From positions 62,001 to 126,000 of the forward strand of contig WNNJ02000402.1 in NCBI GenBank assembly GCA_012934845.2: 64,000 nucleotides of DNA. Reading direction: 5' to 3'. The position numbers and the translations under genes were made by a program. Below the pieces are notes generated by a model. It worked only from the letters and a program-made list of their open reading frames with translations. It searched no databases and was not told the origin of the DNA. The DNA is from Pomphorhynchus laevis. Lineage: Eukaryota > Acanthocephala > Palaeacanthocephala > Echinorhynchida > Pomphorhynchidae. Positions 1 through 12,350 of the stretch are shown here, piece by piece; the stretch's first letter is position 1; every line of letters begins with the position of its first letter.

Positions 1-45
1 ATCAAATCAAATCCCTCCAAATCATCAACTGCCAGCTCTTCTATC

Positions 46-576
46 GTGATCTCACCTACTCACGTCAGTCGTCCTCCTTTACGAAAGCGCTTTGCTTCTC
101 GCGATCGTTGCGTCATTGTTACTAATATCACGCCTTCTAACTCCTTATCTCCACAAGCACGTCTGGACCACGATGTTTCCGGCTTCAGATCCATCCTCTC
201 GTCTATTGTTCCTGCGGATAAACCATCCTTTTTCAAGGACATTTCTCCTGTCGCATTCATCCGTCTAAACAAATCTTCTCAATCTAATCCTTCCCAGCCC
301 CCTCTCCTAAAAATTGTTTTCAAGCATCGCTCTCACGCGTCTTCTGTCCTCTCTCAACGATTCAAACTCATGTCATCTTCAACCACTCGAATTTTCCCCG
401 ATCGCGCCCCTTCTGAAATCGCTCAAATCTCTTCAGCCCGCATCGAAAAACGCCGTCGCGAGGAAAACGGCGAAACATCACTCTCCATCCGAAACATAGA
501 CGGAAATTTTCAAGTTGTCCACACCCGTCCAAAAATTCGATGGCGCTCCATCTCTCCTATGTGTCTTCTCCACTAG
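46..576 (+). pseudogene. ORF1-like protein C-terminal region of the L2-like LINE
   Basis: An open frame of about 176 residues immediately 5' of the endonuclease frame and overlapping its start. Residues around 85-165 contain LLKIVFKHRSHASSVL, then ARIEKRRREENGE and LSIRNIDGNFQVV. The same order of short blocks occurs in ORF1 of the CR1-like copies here (RLLKAVF...AELILRNSYRLKG...AKKELAYRV). This suggests a shared ORF1 C-terminal domain, probably RNA-binding; that function is inferred. The reading frame is open to the left, so the first ATG need not be the start. It may have been expressed by reinitiation or frameshift relative to ORF2. Confidence 0.55.
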
Positions 577-3435
577 ACTCTTTCGCCACAGCACACGGTT
601 TCCGCCTCGGTCTCCTCAACACTAGATCTATTCTCAATAAATCCGATCTTATCCTCAACCTATTCACCAAGCAATCCATCGATCTCTTCTGCCTCACCGA
701 ATCCTGGCACTCAGATTCCGACGACCTTTCCATTCGCCGTCTGCTCTCTGCCGGTTGCTCCCTAGTCGAATCCGCCCGCCCCCTCAGCTCATGCCCTTCT
801 AAATTTTCTAATAATGGCGCATCGTCGCATTCGCGCGTCACCCTGCGTCTCTTTGCAAAATCAATCCCCCTTTCAGTCCTTGCTCTTTTGAATTGCTCAC
901 TTGTCGTTATTCTAACCCGATCACTCTAGATCTCGCCATTGTATACCGTCCTGGTTCATCAGCTCCTACAGCCTTATTTTTTACCGAACTCGCTGACCTC
1001 CTTTCTCATTGTTCTTTGTCCTCAATCCCTTCACTCGTTCTAGGCGACTTCAATATCCGCCTAGACCGCCCCTCTTCCACGGATTCCATCCGGTTCATCA
1101 ACATTCTATCCAACTACAATTACAAACTAATCTCCACTGCCCCCACACATATACTTGGTGGTGCACTCGACATCATCGCTGTTCCCGATCATTTTGCTGC
1201 CTACACCTCACTGTCCATCTCTGATCCTGGTCTATCCGATCACTTTCTTATCACCCTTGATCTCACTCGCAACCACACCCTCCTCACACACCTACAATCC
1301 TACGTCGCCCTTGGAGAAATCTTGACCTCTCCCTTCTCCGCTCTGCCTTACTCAAATCGTCTCTATCATTACCCACAATAACATATTCATCTCCTCACGA
1401 TCTCGCCTTTCTTTTCGACTCTGAACTCACATCCACTCTCGATATTTTCTTGGCATTCAAGTCTCACCCACACCGTCGCTTGCACCGTGCCCCATGGTTT
1501 GATATCAAATGCCTACTATCAAAGCGTCGACTCCGCCATGCTTTTCGAGTCTATCACCACTCTCTCAGACGTGATTTCCGCTCGATCACTCCGTCTTTCC
1601 GTGATTCCTATCTTGCTCTTCGCCAGTCTCATCTCAACCTACTACGTACCAAATGCAACTCCTTCTGGCAGCATAAAATCATCACTTCATTCAACTCTAA
1701 GACTCTCTGGCATACTTTTAACTCAATCCTTGCTCGCTCCTCTTCGCCATGCAACATCAATGCCAATGATTATTCGTCATTTCTCCAGACTAAAGTATCC
1801 ACGTTGCTCTCTCACACCCCGGTCTCCATCATATCCCACTCTGCCCAGTCTACTCTCATCCTTCCGGAACTCTTTCATCTTCTCCCTGTCTCACCTACAG
1901 AAGTATCATCTGTCCTCATGTCCTTGCCCAACAAAACCTCACCTGCCGATCCCCTGCCTACTCACATATTAAAATCTATATGCTCATCGATATCCCCATT
2001 TCTCACAACCTTGTTTAACTCGTCCATCCGCAGTCGTATCTTCCCTTCACACTGGAAATCCGCAATCGTTCGTCCCCTCCTTAAGAAACAATCGCTCGAC
2101 CCCTCCCTTCCTTCTAGCTATCGCCCCATTTCACTACTCCCTACTCTTTCTAAGCTCTTAGAACGCCTCATCTTAATACAAATCAACGCTTATCTCTCCT
2201 CATCCAATCTGTACCCTCCTTTCCAATCCGCTTTCCGCTCTAATCACTCGACAGAAATCGCATGCATAAAAGTGTACAACGACTTACTCATTTCTCGAGA
2301 CAAGGCTCTATATAGTGTTCTCATCTCCCTCGACCTCTCCTCCGCATTCGACATTGTCGACCACTCCGTCCTCCTTTCTCGCCTTCGTTATGATTACGGC
2401 TTTTCTTGCTCCTCCGTAGCATGGTTTCCCTCGTATCTATCCGACCGTTCCTTTCGCGTCTGTTCTAATTCATCCTCCTCCTCTCCCATCCCTATTTTTT
2501 GCAAGGTCCCACAAGGTTCAGTCCTAGGTCCCCTGCTTTTCTCTCTTCTGCTTGGCGATCTATCTCCGTTTATCAAGCCTTACTCCTTTAAGGTCAAGCA
2601 ATACGCCGATGACATTCTAATCTATGATCATGCACCCGCACATCGCATACACGATATCGGCATTTCTGCCTCCAACTGTCTTTCTTCTATCTACAAACGT
2701 CTCTCCAATCTCCATCTCGTTCTAAACCCCGAAAAGTCCAAAATAATGTGGATCCTCCCCCGTAAACCAAACATATCTCCTCCCACTGTATATTTTGCCT
2801 CATCGATCATCCCCATAGTCCACAATCTCACTTTCTTAGGCTTCCATTTCGATGATCACCTTTCCCTTAAACCCTTCGTCCGTGACAAGGTCCGCTCGTC
2901 TAACTTAATTCTCCGTGACATCCGCCGTATCCGCCCCCTTATCGACTTCCGTTCTTGTATGTCTCTTCTTTCATCGCTTCTTTTCCCTAAAATCGATTAC
3001 TGCCTTAGCCTTTTCGCCAATTCTCCAAAATCCATCATCCTACCCCTACAACGAATAATCAACACCGCCGTTCGAGTGCTCTTTCGTCTCCGTCGCTTCG
3101 ACCACACATCCACATATTTTGCCCAACTCTCCTGGCCCACCATCCACATCCGCATCAAACTCCGCCTTCTTCTCGTTACCTTTCGTCTCATCGCTGTCGG
3201 CTCCCCATCGTTCATCAACCTTCCTTTCTTAGACGATACTCGCCCCACCTCGCTATCGCTTCGTTCCTGTCATACCCTCTTACTCCACGTTCCTAATTAC
3301 TCCAACAACTACGGTCTCCGATCCTTCCTCGTCGCCGCCTCACTCGCCTGGAATCAACTCCCTCTCGACGTCCGCCGCGCTCCCTCCTTTGTCACATTCA
3401 AACACCTCCTCCGTTCACACCTTCTCGACACCTGA
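540..3435 (+). pseudogene. APE endonuclease-reverse transcriptase (ORF2) of the L2-like LINE, frameshifted
   Basis: The endonuclease begins with LLNTRSILNK and has the catalytic TESW motif at about 700. After a frame change near 815 come VYRPG (about 940), VLGDFNIRLD (about 1040) and SDHFL (about 1240). A second frame change lies near 1320-1380. From there the frame is open to 3435: PWF at about 1495, RT fingers SYRPISLLP (about 2110), DLSSAFDIVDH (2330), VPQGSVLGP (2506), YADD (about 2602), and a C-terminal region ending FVTFKHLLRSHLLDT. With two frame changes it would not encode a continuous protein, but the 661-codon RT part is uninterrupted, so the copy is not very old. Confidence 0.8.
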
Positions 3436-3515
3436 TTCACAGTCTTGTTTTGTTGTGGTCATGTAAGCGTGCGCTGGCACGCATTTGCCACGTTAAAATA
3501 AATCCTTTTTTTAAA

Positions 3516-4029
3516 GCACAATGCACCTTCAAAACCTTTCTAACTACAAAGCACGAGCAACGCTCTAGCGCAAATGCTAAAATTCGTCACTTGACATATA
3601 GTGGTTATATGAATTGAAAACTGTTAACAATATACTAATCAGAAAGTCCTTCAATACAACTTTTTTAATAAACACAATGAGGAAAATATAAATCTGCTTG
3701 CTTTTTTGCAACCTTCGTCGAGTAGCTCAACTCAAATTGCGGGTACCACAGACGCCTACCCTACAATGAGGCGTTTTAATCTTAGTCTACTTATCACTAC
3801 AGGGTGGTCGTATCAATGTGACATTGTAGCTAAACAACTTCGACAGTACTTAATTTTCAGTAAACCTCTGCTAGCAATTTACTAAGCGCACGCTTCTTTA
3901 CTGTGACCTGCCTTACATCTGGTATATTTTGTGTACGCATTGACGTTACAGGGCAGGATGTGTGCTATCAGAAAAACGAACCAAGGAATTTCCACATTGA
4001 CATACCTGAACATAGGTTTTCAAGGATAT
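3516..4029. other. Unassigned spacer, no gene recognised
   Basis: AT-rich sequence between the L2-like 3' end and decayed copy G1. I see no long open frame, no tRNA-like cloverleaf and no match to other repeats in the window. It may be diverged transposon UTR or host spacer. Confidence 0.5.
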
Positions 4030-7000
4030 AAATAAAAATAAGAAAATACATAGCACTTGATAAGGACTATTGCAATAGTCGAAAATTTGTGAACAATAAT
4101 TTTCTTTTTCTGTTCCTTTCGATGTTTAAACGCCCAGAACAATTGAATAGCACATCGAAAGTATCATTGGACAAAAATAAGATAATTCAAACGAAGATAG
4201 AGATGAGATCGCAAACAATACACTATATTTACGAAGAGGTGTTTCACTTGATCCCTAATCACTTCCTGCTACCTGCCTGCAATGACAGCAAATAATTTGT
4301 TTACATGCTATCGGAATGCTTGAAATTCTTCAATACGGATAAACAGAGAAGGGATTATCCTTTAGAGGAATCCACCGTTTTGTGTCAATTGATTTTACAA
4401 CGAGTTGGAAGTCGAAAAATAAATTTCATAAGAAAATCACTGGCGCGGACAATAAAACTTTGGAAGTGGTGATTTCGGCAAACTTAAAGCTGAAGCAGAA
4501 TATTCGCAGAGTTATTAGACAAGAGCAACTGAACACTACTACAACTGGTGATAAATTAACTATAAAAAGAATTGCTACATTGATCAAAAGCGGCAAAATA
4601 GGAAAAGAATCTCATGCTTTAAACTTTGATGGTGCAGAAGGTGTGCTAAATATAAATCAAATCATCAATAATCAGGCGGTTTTATCAACGTTAAAATATC
4701 TTCATCCTCTCTCTAAAATGATAAGTAATAAATTTCTGCTCAAACAGGACCTTAATGGAGTAATTGAAAATCATAAAATGCGATTTGCAGATGTCACGGC
4801 TAATGACGTCATTAGAACTGCTACTAATACGATAGTTTCTACAGGTCCCTCAGGAGCAGACGCTGACGAATGGAAGAATTTTCTCACGAAACACGGTTTT
4901 ACTTCCCAACATCTAACGTCAGAAATTTGCGAATTTGCAATCAAAATAAGTACTGAAAAAATAGACTATCAAAGACTACCTGCATACACAATATGTAGGC
5001 TAATCCCTCTTGATAAGAAACCGGGAATGCGACCAATTGGAATCTGAGAAGTACTAAGCAAAATTATTGGACGAACGATACTCAATCACATATAAAATAA
5101 CGTAACATCAGTGTGTCGAAATATACAAATATATGCCGGACAACGATGTGGGACTGAAATAGCAGTTCACACTGTTAGAGAAGCCTTCAATAAATCACCA
5201 GATTCATGCATACTTCTTATCGATGCCAATAATGCATTCAACTGCATAAACAGACAACTAGCACTGAAAAACATTGATCACTTGTGCCCGTCACTAAAAC
5301 AATTCTTCAAAATATCTATAGCTCCCGTCAGATCTAACAGTAAATGGTATCACTATTTAATCTAAGGAGGAATTCACACAAGGTGATCCATTATCAATGA
5401 CAACATTTGCTCTTGCATCATTTCCCATGATTGATAATCTCCAAAAAGTAGCTCCTATCCGAAAAATGTGTGGTATGCGGAAGATGGTGGCTGTGTAGAC
5501 ACTAAGGATTAGCTAGAGAATATTTGGATTGAGCTTAACTGATGTGGCCCTGCATATGGTTTTCATGTAAATCTCCAGAAATGTATTTTACTGACTCATC
5601 CCAATTACTGCTACAGAAATACTGAATTGTTCTCGGAACAACGAGTGTAAATACGACAGGACGGTGTAAAGTACCTCAGTCGTTTCGTGGGAACATCAAA
5701 CTTTGTGCATGACGAATGCACAAAAGCAGTGAAGATGTGGGAAACAGAATTTGAGCGAATTAAAGATATTGCGACAACAGAGGCCTTCGCTGCCTATATT
5801 ATGCTAACGAAAGCAGCTCAGCACAAGCAACTTTATTTGAAGCGAACATGTGAGACCGAACATTAATAGTTTTTGCCACTCCAAATTAACCTGTTTAAAG
5901 AACTTTTGCCCGAAATACTCGGGTATATTCCTGATGATACCGAAGCCATAAACTTAGTCTCGCTACCGAGTAAACTTGGAGGGCATTGCATACGGGAACC
6001 TGCGTCATGTAGCAATAATTCGGTTTACACCAATTTCATTAGAATATGCTCGCCTATTATGAATGGCGTTTCAGGATCCGAAATGTTAAAAATACAGAAA
6101 GAAATTATTAAACAAATAAGATTCGAGAATGATATTGATGCACAAATTCGACGCAAGCATTTAATAGATTCTTCCGACAGAGATTTGAGCACAATACTAA
6201 TCAATGCTGATAGAGTTGGTGCATATGCATGGCTAAGTTACTGCACTGACGCAAAAGACACGTTTCTCTATTCGCAAGAGTTTAAAGATGCTCTGATGGC
6301 GCGATATGACTGGCAAAAGATTGACACCGGAAGAGAATGTGAATGCAGGAATCATCATGATCTTGCATGTATGTTATCATGCCGGACGGGTGGTGGGACA
6401 ATTATTCTAAACAATGTTATACGCGATGAACTTGCACGTCAACTAAAAAAGGTATGCCGTCATTCTTTCACCGAACCGACCTTACGAAACGTTCCGGTTA
6501 ACGTAAAATTTGATTCAATTACCACGAATCGAGATAAAGAAGCAAGATCAGACATCCGGTGCAACGGACTATTTGGACAAATCACGGAGCGGTCTATTAT
6601 GGACATATGCGTTTACAACTCATCAGTCCCGTCGTCCTCCTAAAATCACATGCCAGACGCATTCAAATATCATGAAGAATGAAAAAAGTCCAAATACAGT
6701 GAACGGATTACGAGTATAGAAAGAGCATGTTTTCTTCCCGTTATAATGTCCACAGTTGGGGAATTTGGAATAACCATTAACCATATTTTAAAAGGTATAT
6801 CAGGAATATTCACAGCAAAACACGAAACCTTATTCTGCCACTATACAAACCTACAGATGCCATTTATCCCTGATATTAGCACGTATAAATTCAACGGCAA
6901 TGTAAGGGGCTTCGGAGTTTCATTAGAAAACGACAAAAAATTACAGTTAGGAACACTTCCTAGCTCTACAACTTTGGTTAATGACACATCAATTTAAATT

Positions 7001-7030
7001 ATTTATTTGTTTTATCAATAAATCTATCTC
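4030..7030 (+). mobile_element. G1: decayed family-G RLE LINE
   Basis: A heavily mutated family-G copy lacking the nine-cysteine N-terminus. Recognisable blocks follow the order in intact G7: PNHFLLPACNDSK (about 4250), the GPSGADADEWKNFL block (about 4850), RPIGI (about 5035), GQRCGTEIAVHTVREAF (about 5140), LLIDANNAFNCINR (about 5215) and a damaged EFTQGDPLSMTTFA (about 5370). The YADD region is degraded (YAEDGG, about 5475). After that come the CECRNHHDLACMLSC zinc motif (about 6340) and RSDIRCNGLFG...RSIMDICVYN (about 6545-6620). At least half a dozen frame changes or stops split it. It is the most diverged G copy, so probably the oldest. No 18-nt 3' motif is visible. Both ends are approximate. 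Confidence 0.8.
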
Positions 7031-7079
7031 TCTTTAAAAAATTACATACAGCGCATTAGCCATAAGGCTGTTTTGCTCG

Positions 7080-7530
7080 ATCACGACAATAAAAAGAAAA
7101 AACAAAAAGGTCGTTTATAGAACGCCTCGATATATCTACCATCTTATCTACAATGAACGCACTTCTAAATCAATTAAAATGATGACTAGTGTAAAAAGGA
7201 CCAATGAGATAAAAGGAGTAATTTATCGGATTAACTGGTTTGACTGCGTTCTCTTTTATTTAGGACAAACTGGTATGCTTTTAAAAACAATAAAAGAGCA
7301 TCGCTCAGCCCTACGCATTATTGCTTACTTAGTTGTGGCTCAGCACGCCTTAAGTACATGACACAACATTGATTTTGATAATGTTGAAGTCATCTATTCG
7401 GTTTAAAGAAAATTTGAAAGGCGAATATGCGAGTCACTCTGGATTGGAGAATTGAAATTGGGCTTAAATGAGAATGTTAGCTACCGTTTAATTCTAAATA
7501 GTTATTAAGCATTGATCGTTGTAAAGTTCG
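7080..7530 (+). mobile_element. Penelope-like element fragment with GIY-YIG endonuclease remnant
   Basis: Around 7210-7320 the translation reads KGVIYRINWFDCVLFYLGQTG followed by LLKTIKEHRSALR. This fits the GIY-YIG endonuclease found at the C-terminus of Penelope-like elements (GVIY..., YxGQTG, then a KEH helix). Only this domain is visible; no RT lies next to it. The longest frame is only about 60 codons, and downstream residues resembling the end of the domain are in other frames. It is squeezed between G1 and the gypsy copy. The PLE RT at 14.5-20.3 kb lacks this domain, so the two could derive from one family, but nothing proves it. Confidence 0.6.
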
Positions 7531-7596
7531 CTAATACAGTAATCGCGCCTGACAATCAGAATGCTACCGTCGATTGGAGACATTGGAAACAGAGAA

Positions 7597-7690
7597 TCAA
7601 ATCAGCTAACTGAGTCTACGTTAGCTGATTATATCTTCATTAACTGAGACTACATTAGCTAATATCTTCATTTTTATCAGTAATTCCGGA
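7597..7690 (+). repeat. Short partial copy of the AT-rich repeat
   Basis: The first 26 bases match the start of the repeat at 9619 exactly (AATCAAATCAGCTAACTGAG and on). The following 60-70 bases contain two imperfect copies of AACTGAGNCTACRTTAGCT, so this is a short internally repeated form rather than the full 250-bp unit. It interrupts the gag-like region of the gypsy fossil. Confidence 0.5.
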
Positions 7691-8477
7691 CATCACTGAA
7701 GCTCGGAAACTCCTTATCTTGGTCAATTCAATCAGTGGAACGTTATATGATAACGTCGACGAATGCAAAACGTTCGAAGAAGCTATTGACAAACTGAAAA
7801 CATTATTTGTGAAACCGAAGAACGTTATTTACAATCGACATATTTTATCCTCAACAAAGCAAAAATTGGAACAAAGTATCGACCAGTTTTTTCAAACTCT
7901 CCTGCAAATCGGAAAAAATTGCGAATTTAAAGCCGTCTCCGCCGACGACCGTCATAACCAATATGTGCGCGATTTATTTATCCGTGGATTACGATCACAG
8001 CAAATTATACAGCGTCTTTTAGAACGCACAGAATTGACGTTAAAATGAACTTACGACGTCGCACGAAGTTTAGAACAAGCTGAAATACATGCAAAAAATT
8101 ACGAAGACCGTAACATTCACGAATCGTTTTTATCTGTGTCAAATTGCAATCATGAAGAAGAGAGTCAAAAATTGATGTAGCCAGATCCATCGTCGTTAAT
8201 AACCGAACAAAATGTTTCTTCTGCGGTGGAAATCGGCATCCACTATCAGATTGTCCAGCCAGATTGCTCATCTGTCATAATTGCGGGAAGCAAGGCCACT
8301 TTTCAAAAGTATGTCAGTCACGCAAACAACCAAAACAGCTTAGCGACCTTCAAATATCCGCCATATCTTGCAACACTGCTTATAATCCTTTGCAGAAAAC
8401 AGCAATCAACATCAAAAATTGGAAATATAACACTAAGAGCTCTCGTTGATACATGTAGTGCCGCCAATTTCATTTCT

Positions 8478-9229
8478 ATAAAATAAAATAATAAAGACTT
8501 TATTAAATACATTAAAATATAGCATGCAAGAATAAAAAACGTAGGTTATAACCAACTCAGATACAAAATGGCAGAATTTTTCTTTCGTTTTTTCATCTTC
8601 CCTTTCTCTTTCATGGCCTCAGGTCTAGGGGGATCTGAGCCCTCCAACCGATCCAACACGCCGCCTTCCGACTGAACCATCCGGGGTCTTTCACCCCCCC
8701 CCACGAAGAATCCAATCGGCGCGAACTATGCTTGGTAAACGAGAGACGAGGAGCTTAAGAAACCTTAGCCTTTGCTCTGGGGGACGTCCTCTTGAGAAGA
8801 AGACTAATCCCGAGATAGCCCAAGTCCCTTAAAGGCGCACATGGGCTTTCCCTTTCAATGACAGATGCTGAGCCGTTTCAGGGCCCACCTAGCTTTCTTT
8901 AGGATACGTTTGAGTCTATCCAGATCAGCTTTCGCCGACCAGTTCACTGTAACGGTGAACCCCATGTATTTTACTCGACTTGTGAAGGTGGGAAGTGGTT
9001 CAGAGGCAAATATGGAGGAGAGCGCAGAGAGTGCTAATCTCTTAAGTTTTTGTTTTGTAGCAGGGGTGCCATGAAAGACGACCACCTGCGATTTAGCTGA
9101 GTTTAAAATAAGATTAGATATGGGTAACTGGTCTTTTAATCTTAAAAAGAAATGGCTGATGTCAGAGACTACGTCTTTACACCTGTTTCCAGTGAACAGG
9201 GCTGTGGTGTCATCAGCGTACACCACAAG
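8478..9229 (-). mobile_element. 5'-truncated APE-type LINE fragment inserted in the gypsy fossil
   Basis: The minus strand encodes an RT C-terminal part: VVYADDTTALFTGN, LILNSAKSQVVVF and an arginine/lysine-rich tail ending near 8855. About 370 bases of 3' UTR follow, ending in an AATAAAATAATAAAG-like tail at 8481-8496. The insert is bounded by a 12-bp direct repeat AATTTCATTTCT at 8466-8477 and 9230-9241, the expected target-site duplication. Everything 5' of the YADD box is missing, as usual for incomplete target-primed reverse transcription. Jockey, CR1 or R1-like affinity is possible; I cannot choose. The insertion postdates the gypsy copy. Confidence 0.8.
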
Positions 9230-9618
9230 AATTTCATTTCTGACAAAGCGCTTACTCAATGCAAACTACTTACTTTTTCATGTAACGAAACCGTTCATAT
9301 GGCGTCAGAAGATTACAGTAGCGAATTCTTAAAAATATGTAGGACAGATATTCAATACGATAGTCAACTCATTCAAAACGTCAAACTTTACGTCATTAAG
9401 AAACTATGCTCCGACTTGATTCGCGGCCATCCCTTTTTACAACGATTCCAAAATCTCAACATCGAATTCGGAGGATCAATTAAAACATTATCGCTAGCAC
9501 ACTTACAGTCATCTACATAAGCGATTCCATTACCTCGCTTATTTGCACTACTTAGTGATGATTGCAAACCTATCCAAACCAAATCTCGTAGACGTACATC
9601 AGATCAAGAACATTTTAT

Positions 9619-9873
9619 AAATCAAATCAGCTAACTGAGTCTACGTATTTAATATAATAATAAAATAAACGAAACATAATAATGCTAAATCAAAATTTAA
9701 TAATTAAATAATTAAATTAATAATTGTTTTTAGATTTTCTATAATTTAAATCAAGTTAAAATAAAAAATTGAAATTTAAAATAAACGTCATTTTTATGAA
9801 TTGACTAATAAATAACAGACGTTGTATTAGAATAAGAATTAGAGGTCATCAGGAGGAACTGTTATGCTATCAG
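9619..9873 (+). repeat. AT-rich interspersed repeat, copy 1
   Basis: A unit of about 255 bp, very AT-rich in the middle, running from AAATCAAATCAGCTAACTGA to AGGTCATCAGGAGGAACTGT and on to CTATCAG. The reverse complement occurs at 20477-20730 and a diverged one at 21664-21890. It carries no ORF. Candidates are a terminal repeat of a PLE or LTR element, or a MITE. It splits the gypsy fossil between protease and RT. Confidence 0.65.
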
Positions 9874-12350
9874 ATTTCAAATCAAAGTGTCAAATAAAAC
9901 ATTTACTCGATAAAGGAATCATTGAACCTTGTCATTCTCCTTGGAGAGCCCAGGTGTTGATTGTTACTCATAAATCAGGTAAGCGTAGATTAGTCATCGA
10001 TTACTCCCAGATTATAAATAAATATACCATACTGGACGCTTACCCGTTGCCAAGGACAGATGATTTCGTAGAAAAAATCGCCAGGTATAGATTCTTTAGC
10101 AGCTTTGATTTAAAAAATGCTTATAATCAAATTCCATTACTCGATTATGAAAAAGAGTTCACATCATTTGAGGCCGCCGGTCGATTATTTCAATACAAGT
10201 ACATGCCTTTGGTTTAACAAACGGCGTTGCAGCCTTCCAACGAACTATGAATTCAATAATCGACAAGGAGAAGCTAGTCGGTGTATTCTCTTACTTGGAC
10301 GACGCTGTGGTAGCGGGAAACACAGTGGATCAACATAATGAGAACCTTAACGTGTTTTTGAAGACATTGTATAAATACGGGTTAACTATAAATCCAAAGA
10401 AAACTGTTCAGTGCAGTAATTCTATTTGTGTGCTCGGCTATCTCATTACCGACGGTATTCTCAAAATTGATCCAAAGCGAGTGAGTCCTTTGTTGAGTAT
10501 GTCACCACCTACTTCCTTGCGCGAAAAAACTAGTTTTTTAGGTATGTTTTCCCTGTTATTCCCAATGGATTAGTCGATTTTCGGATAGAATACGTCTATT
10601 TGCCGACGCCACAACATTTCCACTATCCCACGAAGCTTCCAAATCATTTAAAGACATAAAAGAAGCCTTGTCTGTTGCATGCAAGAAACAGATTGAAGAT
10701 GATAAACTACTTGTCGTCGAAACCGATGCATCGAAACAGGCAATCTCCACAACTCTCAGTTAACAAGGACGATCAGTCGCTTTCTTTTCGCGAGTGCTTT
10801 CGAAATCTCAAAAGCGCCAAGCCGCAGTTGAGCTAGAAGCCCTAGCTATCGTTGAAGCTGTTAGATACTGGCGCCATTATCTCGCTAGCAGACACTACAA
10901 AATCATTACAGACCAACGATCTATTGCTTACATATTCTCGTCGAAAGGAAAAAGTCAAATCAAAAATGACAAAATATCAAGATGGCGATTGGATTTATCT
11001 GAATTTCATTTCGATATCGAATACAGACCAGGTCCGATTAACGTTGTTGTGGACACATTCTCCCGCATCGTTTGTGCTCTGAGTAATCGAAGATCTTCGG
11101 AAATATTCAAGTTACATAAACTATTATGTCATCCTGGCGAGACGAGAATGTTACATTACATACGCTTTCATAATCTACCATTCTCAATATCCGACGTGCG
11201 TTCAGTTATTGATTCCTGTCTAACTTGCGCAGTAGTGAAACCTAGATTTTACAAGCATCCACACGCATCTATTATTAAATATTTACATTCATTTGACCGC
11301 TTATCGATTGACTTTAAAGGACCCTTTCTAAAGTGTTGCCAGAACAAATTCATGTTTACTGTGATCGACGAGTATTCGCGTTATCCTTGGGCCGTCCCAT
11401 GCACAAGATACGTCGTCACTAACGGCTATTAAGTATCTCAAGCAGATATCGTACAGTTTCGGTACACCCTCGTCCATACACTCCGACCGAGGTTCTGCAT
11501 TCTGTTCAAAGGAGTACCAATTGTTTCTAAGTAGCAACAATATCACATCGAGTCACACAACTCCTTATAACCCTAGCGGCAATGGGCAGTGCGAGTGGTA
11601 TAATTACATTATATGGAAAACCGTAGAGTTGGTATTGAAAGAAAATAATTTGCCAATAAACAAATGACACGACGCTTTAGGACGATCCCTGAATTCAATA
11701 TGCTCATTACTTTGTACAAGCACCAATTCTACACCTCATGAACGTATGTTTCACCATGCACGACGATCATGTTTTGGAGTCACAATGCCTGATTGGTTAA
11801 CATCTTCAAGACCTGTACTAGTCAAAAGATTCGCTACCGGAAGTAAATACGAACCACTTGTGCAAGTCGCGTATGTTATCGAGTCAAATCATAAATATGC
11901 GACTGTGACATTTAAATACGGACGAATTACAGAAATATCAACAAAGCACTTAGCTCCCATGCCGACAAATGATACTAGCTTATATAATGATAACCCCATC
12001 GTAAGCAGGACTATTGAATCAGAATTCGATCAGCGTTTAATTAAGGATACTAATACTAATACGACTCATACCCAAATTACAAATAACGATACAAAATCCT
12101 GTGATGAGGTTGTTGAGATACCAGACGTAGAAGTAGATCGTTCTTCGCACTCATATACAAACACTACTTTTGTACCCATCTCTTCGAGTGTAAATAATCA
12201 GAATACAACAAACTATGTGGATGCACATCAAACAAAAGAAATCGACGAAGCAAAGTGTTCAAAACAAGGTGCTGATAAATTACGAACCTCTAATAGAAGA
12301 CGACGAGCTCCAGCGTACCTTGAAGATAATCTGAGGGAAGAAGATTGACA

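Larger units (their letters stand above)
1..3515 (+). mobile_element. L2-like (CR1/L2 group) LINE, 5' end outside the window
   Basis: A non-LTR retrotransposon running off the left edge. In order it holds the end of an ORF1-like protein (46-576), an APE-type endonuclease (about 590-1300) and an RT (to 3435). A short 3' UTR follows, with a perfect hairpin GCGTGC-GCTG-GCACGC at about 3467-3482, and the element ends in AATAAATCCTTTTTTTAAA near 3513. The plus strand is strikingly pyrimidine-rich throughout. The RT reads like L2/Crack-type elements (SYRPISLLPTLSKLLER, HSTEIACIKVYNDLL, KVPQGSVLGPLLF, QYADDILIY). A second copy at 57311-58240 is closely similar to 1566-2502. The 3' boundary is set by the end of similarity to LINE sequence, not by a visible target-site duplication. 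Confidence 0.85.
7540..12350 (+). mobile_element. Ty3/gypsy-type LTR retroelement, broken fossil with nested insertions
   Basis: The order of parts is the usual gypsy order: a gag-like region (about 7560-8150), zinc knuckles CxxCxxxxHxxxxC (about 8205-8310), the start of an aspartic protease (about 8430-8475), RT (about 9864-10570), RNase H (about 10680-11060), and an integrase with an HHCC-type zinc finger and a catalytic core starting near 11300, with a C-terminal tail to about 12348. A 5'-truncated LINE sits inside the protease region and an AT-rich repeat (9619-9873) lies before the RT; a shorter version of that repeat lies in gag. I could not find paired LTRs at either end. The coding sequence is broken in roughly ten places, which with the nested insertions points to an old, inactive copy. 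Confidence 0.85.

Noticed and set aside
46-576. A host protein-coding gene at the left edge
   Set aside because: It overlaps the endonuclease frame and shares blocks with LINE ORF1 proteins elsewhere in the window.
3516-4029. A tRNA or small RNA gene in the spacer
   Set aside because: No cloverleaf, A/B boxes or terminator run could be fitted.
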